A DNA stretch of 64,000 bases, taken from Geobacter sp. UBA2189. GTDB lineage: Bacteria > Desulfobacterota > Desulfuromonadia > Geobacterales > Pseudopelobacteraceae. The DNA lies in NCBI GenBank assembly GCA_002328035.1, contig DCVL01000017.1, positions 294,066 through 358,065 on the forward strand, given 5' to 3'. The notes under the pieces were generated by a model that did not search any database, was not told where the DNA came from, and saw only the letters and a program-made list of their open reading frames with translations. Within the stretch, counting starts at the first letter, position 1. The number at the start of each line of letters is the position of its first letter. Shown one piece after another: positions 62,753-64,000 of this stretch. The position numbers and the translations under genes were made by a program.

Positions 62753-63022
62753 CTATCGCAAAGGGTCTATTTGCATTAACGATTGACCACTAACCGCAAG
62801 ATCCCAGTCAGCGAGTAAAGATTCGCGATGGATTTCAATCCAGGCTTGCACCAGGCGAAACTTTGTTTGTGGAATGTCACCGCTCAGACAAGAGCCATCG
62901 AGAATTGAAAAAGAGGCTTCTTGACCTTGATACTTTGCATGAATATGAGGCAGGCTATGCCGTTCATCATCTTAAAAATACATACAAATCAAAATCCCAT
63001 AAAACATGCTAATTGTCGGCAT
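62753..63022 (-). pseudogene. DUF4160 gene interrupted by a stop codon
   Basis: Read from the ATG at 63022, the frame gives MPTISMFYGILICMYF, then TAA (62972-62974), then continues in the same frame with DDERHSLPHIHAKYQGQEAS and ends at TAG at 62753-62755. The two parts together make a full-length DUF4160 protein of about 89 residues. A single base change (for example TTA or TAT to TAA) explains the break. Six G precede the ATG as a ribosome site. It is either a recent pseudogene or a sequencing error. Confidence 0.8.
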
Positions 63023-63080
63023 AGCGCCCCCCTAAATCATTGTTTGAAGAATATCCGTAAAGAGCGAATCTGTCAATAAT

Positions 63081-63103
63081 AGGTATTATGTCCCCGGAAT
63101 ATC
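63081..63103. repeat. REP-like motif upstream of the DUF4160 remnant
   Basis: AGGTATTATGTCCCCGGAAT followed by ATC is another copy of the shared motif, in the same orientation as those near 59.8, 61.8 and 64.0 kb. It lies between the DUF4160 remnant and the epimerase 3' remnant, again at a junction between unrelated pieces. Confidence 0.65.
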
Positions 63104-63119
63104 AAAAAGCCTTTTAGCC

Positions 63120-63215
63120 TTACGTCAAGCTTTTGTCTGTGTGCATATATTTGGCAGTTTCCATAAGACCCTCCTCCATCGTAAACGGAGGCGTCCATCC
63201 CAGCTCCTGCAGCAA
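63120..63215 (-). pseudogene. 3' remnant of a second epimerase gene
   Basis: The minus strand encodes LLQELGWTPPFTMEEGLMET and then AKYMHTDKSLT before a TAA. It aligns with the C-terminus of the intact epimerase at 58.7 kb (EWKPPFTMEEGLRETAEWF). Nothing upstream continues the gene: the toxin-antitoxin promoter starts within a few bases. Only about 31 codons remain. Confidence 0.78.
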
Positions 63216-63218
63216 CAA

Positions 63219-63258
63219 TTGACAAAATAAGGTAGTATAGGATATATAAAGATATACT
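63219..63258 (+). promoter_or_regulatory. Promoter and likely operator of the toxin-antitoxin operon
   Basis: TTGACA at 63219-63224 and TATATA at 63243-63248 are 18 bases apart. An inverted repeat, AGTATA at 63234-63239 and TATACT at 63253-63258, spans the -10 element, the usual place for antitoxin binding in autoregulated modules. Confidence 0.6.
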
Positions 63259-63278
63259 AAAGCTGGAGGTCACCAACC

Positions 63279-63575
63279 ATGAAGCAAACCGCTACACTCA
63301 AACAGGTAAACATCAAAATGCCGTTATCAACGTATGAACAGCTCAAAAACTTCAGCGCAGCCACTGGCAGATCCGTGCAGTCTGTTCTGATCGCAAGCAG
63401 CAGTGAATACCTGCAAAGACAGGAACAGTTAGTAGCCATAGATAACGAAAGCATGCTTTCATGGCAGGACTACCTAAATAACGATGTGGAGGATGTGGCC
63501 GAACTCCTACCGGTTATTAACAGTATCAGAGAGCGCGCAAACTCGGCACTTGCCAGCATGAATAAAACTGCATGA
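63279..63575 (+). CDS. Antitoxin, ribbon-helix-helix-like
   Basis: A 98-residue protein whose N-terminus (TLKQVNIKMPLSTYEQLKNF then SAATGRSVQSVLIAS) fits a strand followed by two helices, as in CopG/RHH antitoxins. The acidic C-terminal half would wrap the toxin. GGAGG lies nine bases before the ATG. Its stop overlaps the toxin start (ATGA), the usual antitoxin-first order. Confidence 0.78.
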   Translation: MKQTATLKQVNIKMPLSTYEQLKNFSAATGRSVQSVLIASSSEYLQRQEQLVAIDNESMLSWQDYLNNDVEDVAELLPVINSIRERANSALASMNKTA

Positions 63576-63880
63576 TCAAAATAGTCCAGACCAAACGATT
63601 CACAAAAAACTTTTCATCACTGCTTGAAACTGTTCTTGAAAGGTCTCCGGCGTTCACTTTAGATCTTCTTGATGCGTTTGATAAAATTCTCGCGACCATA
63701 AGTCGTTTTGCAGAAATCGGTGTTCCTAAAACACGACGCTGGTATGGTACAAATGTTGTATTGCGCGACATTGAGATTTTTGTTCGGCAACGTCAGTTTA
63801 CAGTTCGCTATTTCTACAAAAAATCACTAAATCAGATTGTACTGGTGCATATCTGGATTGATGGACAGGGTCACAATTGA
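63572..63880 (+). CDS. RelE/ParE-superfamily toxin
   Basis: A 102-residue basic protein: KIVQTKRFTKNFSSLLETVL, two helices, then GVPKTRRWYGTNVVLRDIEI and RQFTVRYFYKKSLNQIVLVH, the strand pattern of the ParE/RelE fold. Targets differ inside the superfamily (gyrase for ParE, ribosome-bound mRNA for RelE), and the sequence alone does not decide. Both genes look intact. Confidence 0.78.
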   Translation: MIKIVQTKRFTKNFSSLLETVLERSPAFTLDLLDAFDKILATISRFAEIGVPKTRRWYGTNVVLRDIEIFVRQRQFTVRYFYKKSLNQIVLVHIWIDGQGHN

Positions 63881-63923
63881 TAGAGGACTTTAAAATTAAT
63901 TGCCTTACAGGCTTTCAATTCAA

Positions 63924-64000
63924 AATCCATAATCCAATATTCAAAATTGATGCCCTCGCATCTTCTTCGCCTTATCCAAAGTAAATCAGTATTGTGTCCC
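63924..64000. repeat. Long direct repeat, copy B, cut by the window end
   Basis: Matches 59701-59777 with about four differences over 77 bases and ends inside the GTATTGTGTCCC motif at the last base of the window. It closes the accessory block that begins at copy A. Confidence 0.7.

Noticed and set aside
63073..63276. Minus-strand 67-codon frame as a gene
   Set aside because: It overlaps the toxin-antitoxin promoter and crosses the epimerase remnant in the wrong frame, so it is a chance frame.

Overview
The window is chromosomal DNA from a Gram-negative, mesodiaminopimelate-type bacterium, most likely a Geobacter-like member of the Desulfuromonadota. The main pointers are a complete mraZ-to-ftsZ division and cell-wall cluster with a PASTA-tailed FtsI, a futalosine-pathway (menaquinone) enzyme, a chemoreceptor with a c-type heme motif, a DUF3187 outer-membrane protein, and REP-type repeats with a cognate Y1 transposase. 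The assignment to a lineage is inference; no rRNA gene is present, and I saw no tRNA gene.

Layout. 1-3.5 kb: the tail of an unknown gene, a DUF3187 outer-membrane protein, then an A+T-rich glycosyltransferase and radical SAM pair that looks acquired. 3.5-4.1 kb: a gene-free stretch with two small palindromic mobile-element-like repeats. 4.1-22.2 kb: the dcw cluster on the plus strand (mraZ, rsmH, ftsL, ftsI, murE, murF, mraY, murD, ftsW, murG, murC, murB, ddl, ftsQ, ftsA, ftsZ), started by a strong sigma70-like promoter with three MraZ-type boxes and closed by an intrinsic terminator. These genes make lipid II and assemble the Z-ring in one tightly packed, often overlapping transcription unit.

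22-39 kb: mostly minus-strand housekeeping genes: a radical SAM protein with a tiny cysteine protein, an alpha-amylase, a UbiD-like decarboxylase, PBP1A, glycogen synthase coupled to an Hpt protein, a heme chemoreceptor, a ferritin-like protein, a HAD phosphatase coupled to a MidA-like methyltransferase, a WYL regulator, and serS. 39-52.8 kb: lon, an orphan mlaE, a YkgJ cysteine-cluster protein followed by a small exported repeat protein, mqnE with a methyltransferase, a CoA-binding protein, a XRE-cupin regulator, a DegP-like lipoprotein protease, rluD, and an HDOD/hybrid histidine kinase signalling operon.

52.8-59.7 kb: an envelope/exopolysaccharide block on the minus strand: dgkA, a PAP2 phosphatase, a large SLBB polysaccharide-export protein, a Wzi-like capsule assembly protein and an NAD-dependent sugar epimerase. 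59.7-64 kb: a scrambled accessory zone bounded by near-identical 77-bp direct repeats. It holds a truncated copy of the wzi 5' end, an AlbA/Schlafen-type ATP-binding regulator with an in-frame 12-bp tandem repeat, a truncated DUF1016 gene, a RAYT transposase with several copies of its probable REP target, a DUF2442/DUF4160 pair in which DUF4160 carries a nonsense codon, a 3' scrap of a second epimerase, and an intact RHH/ParE-type toxin-antitoxin module.
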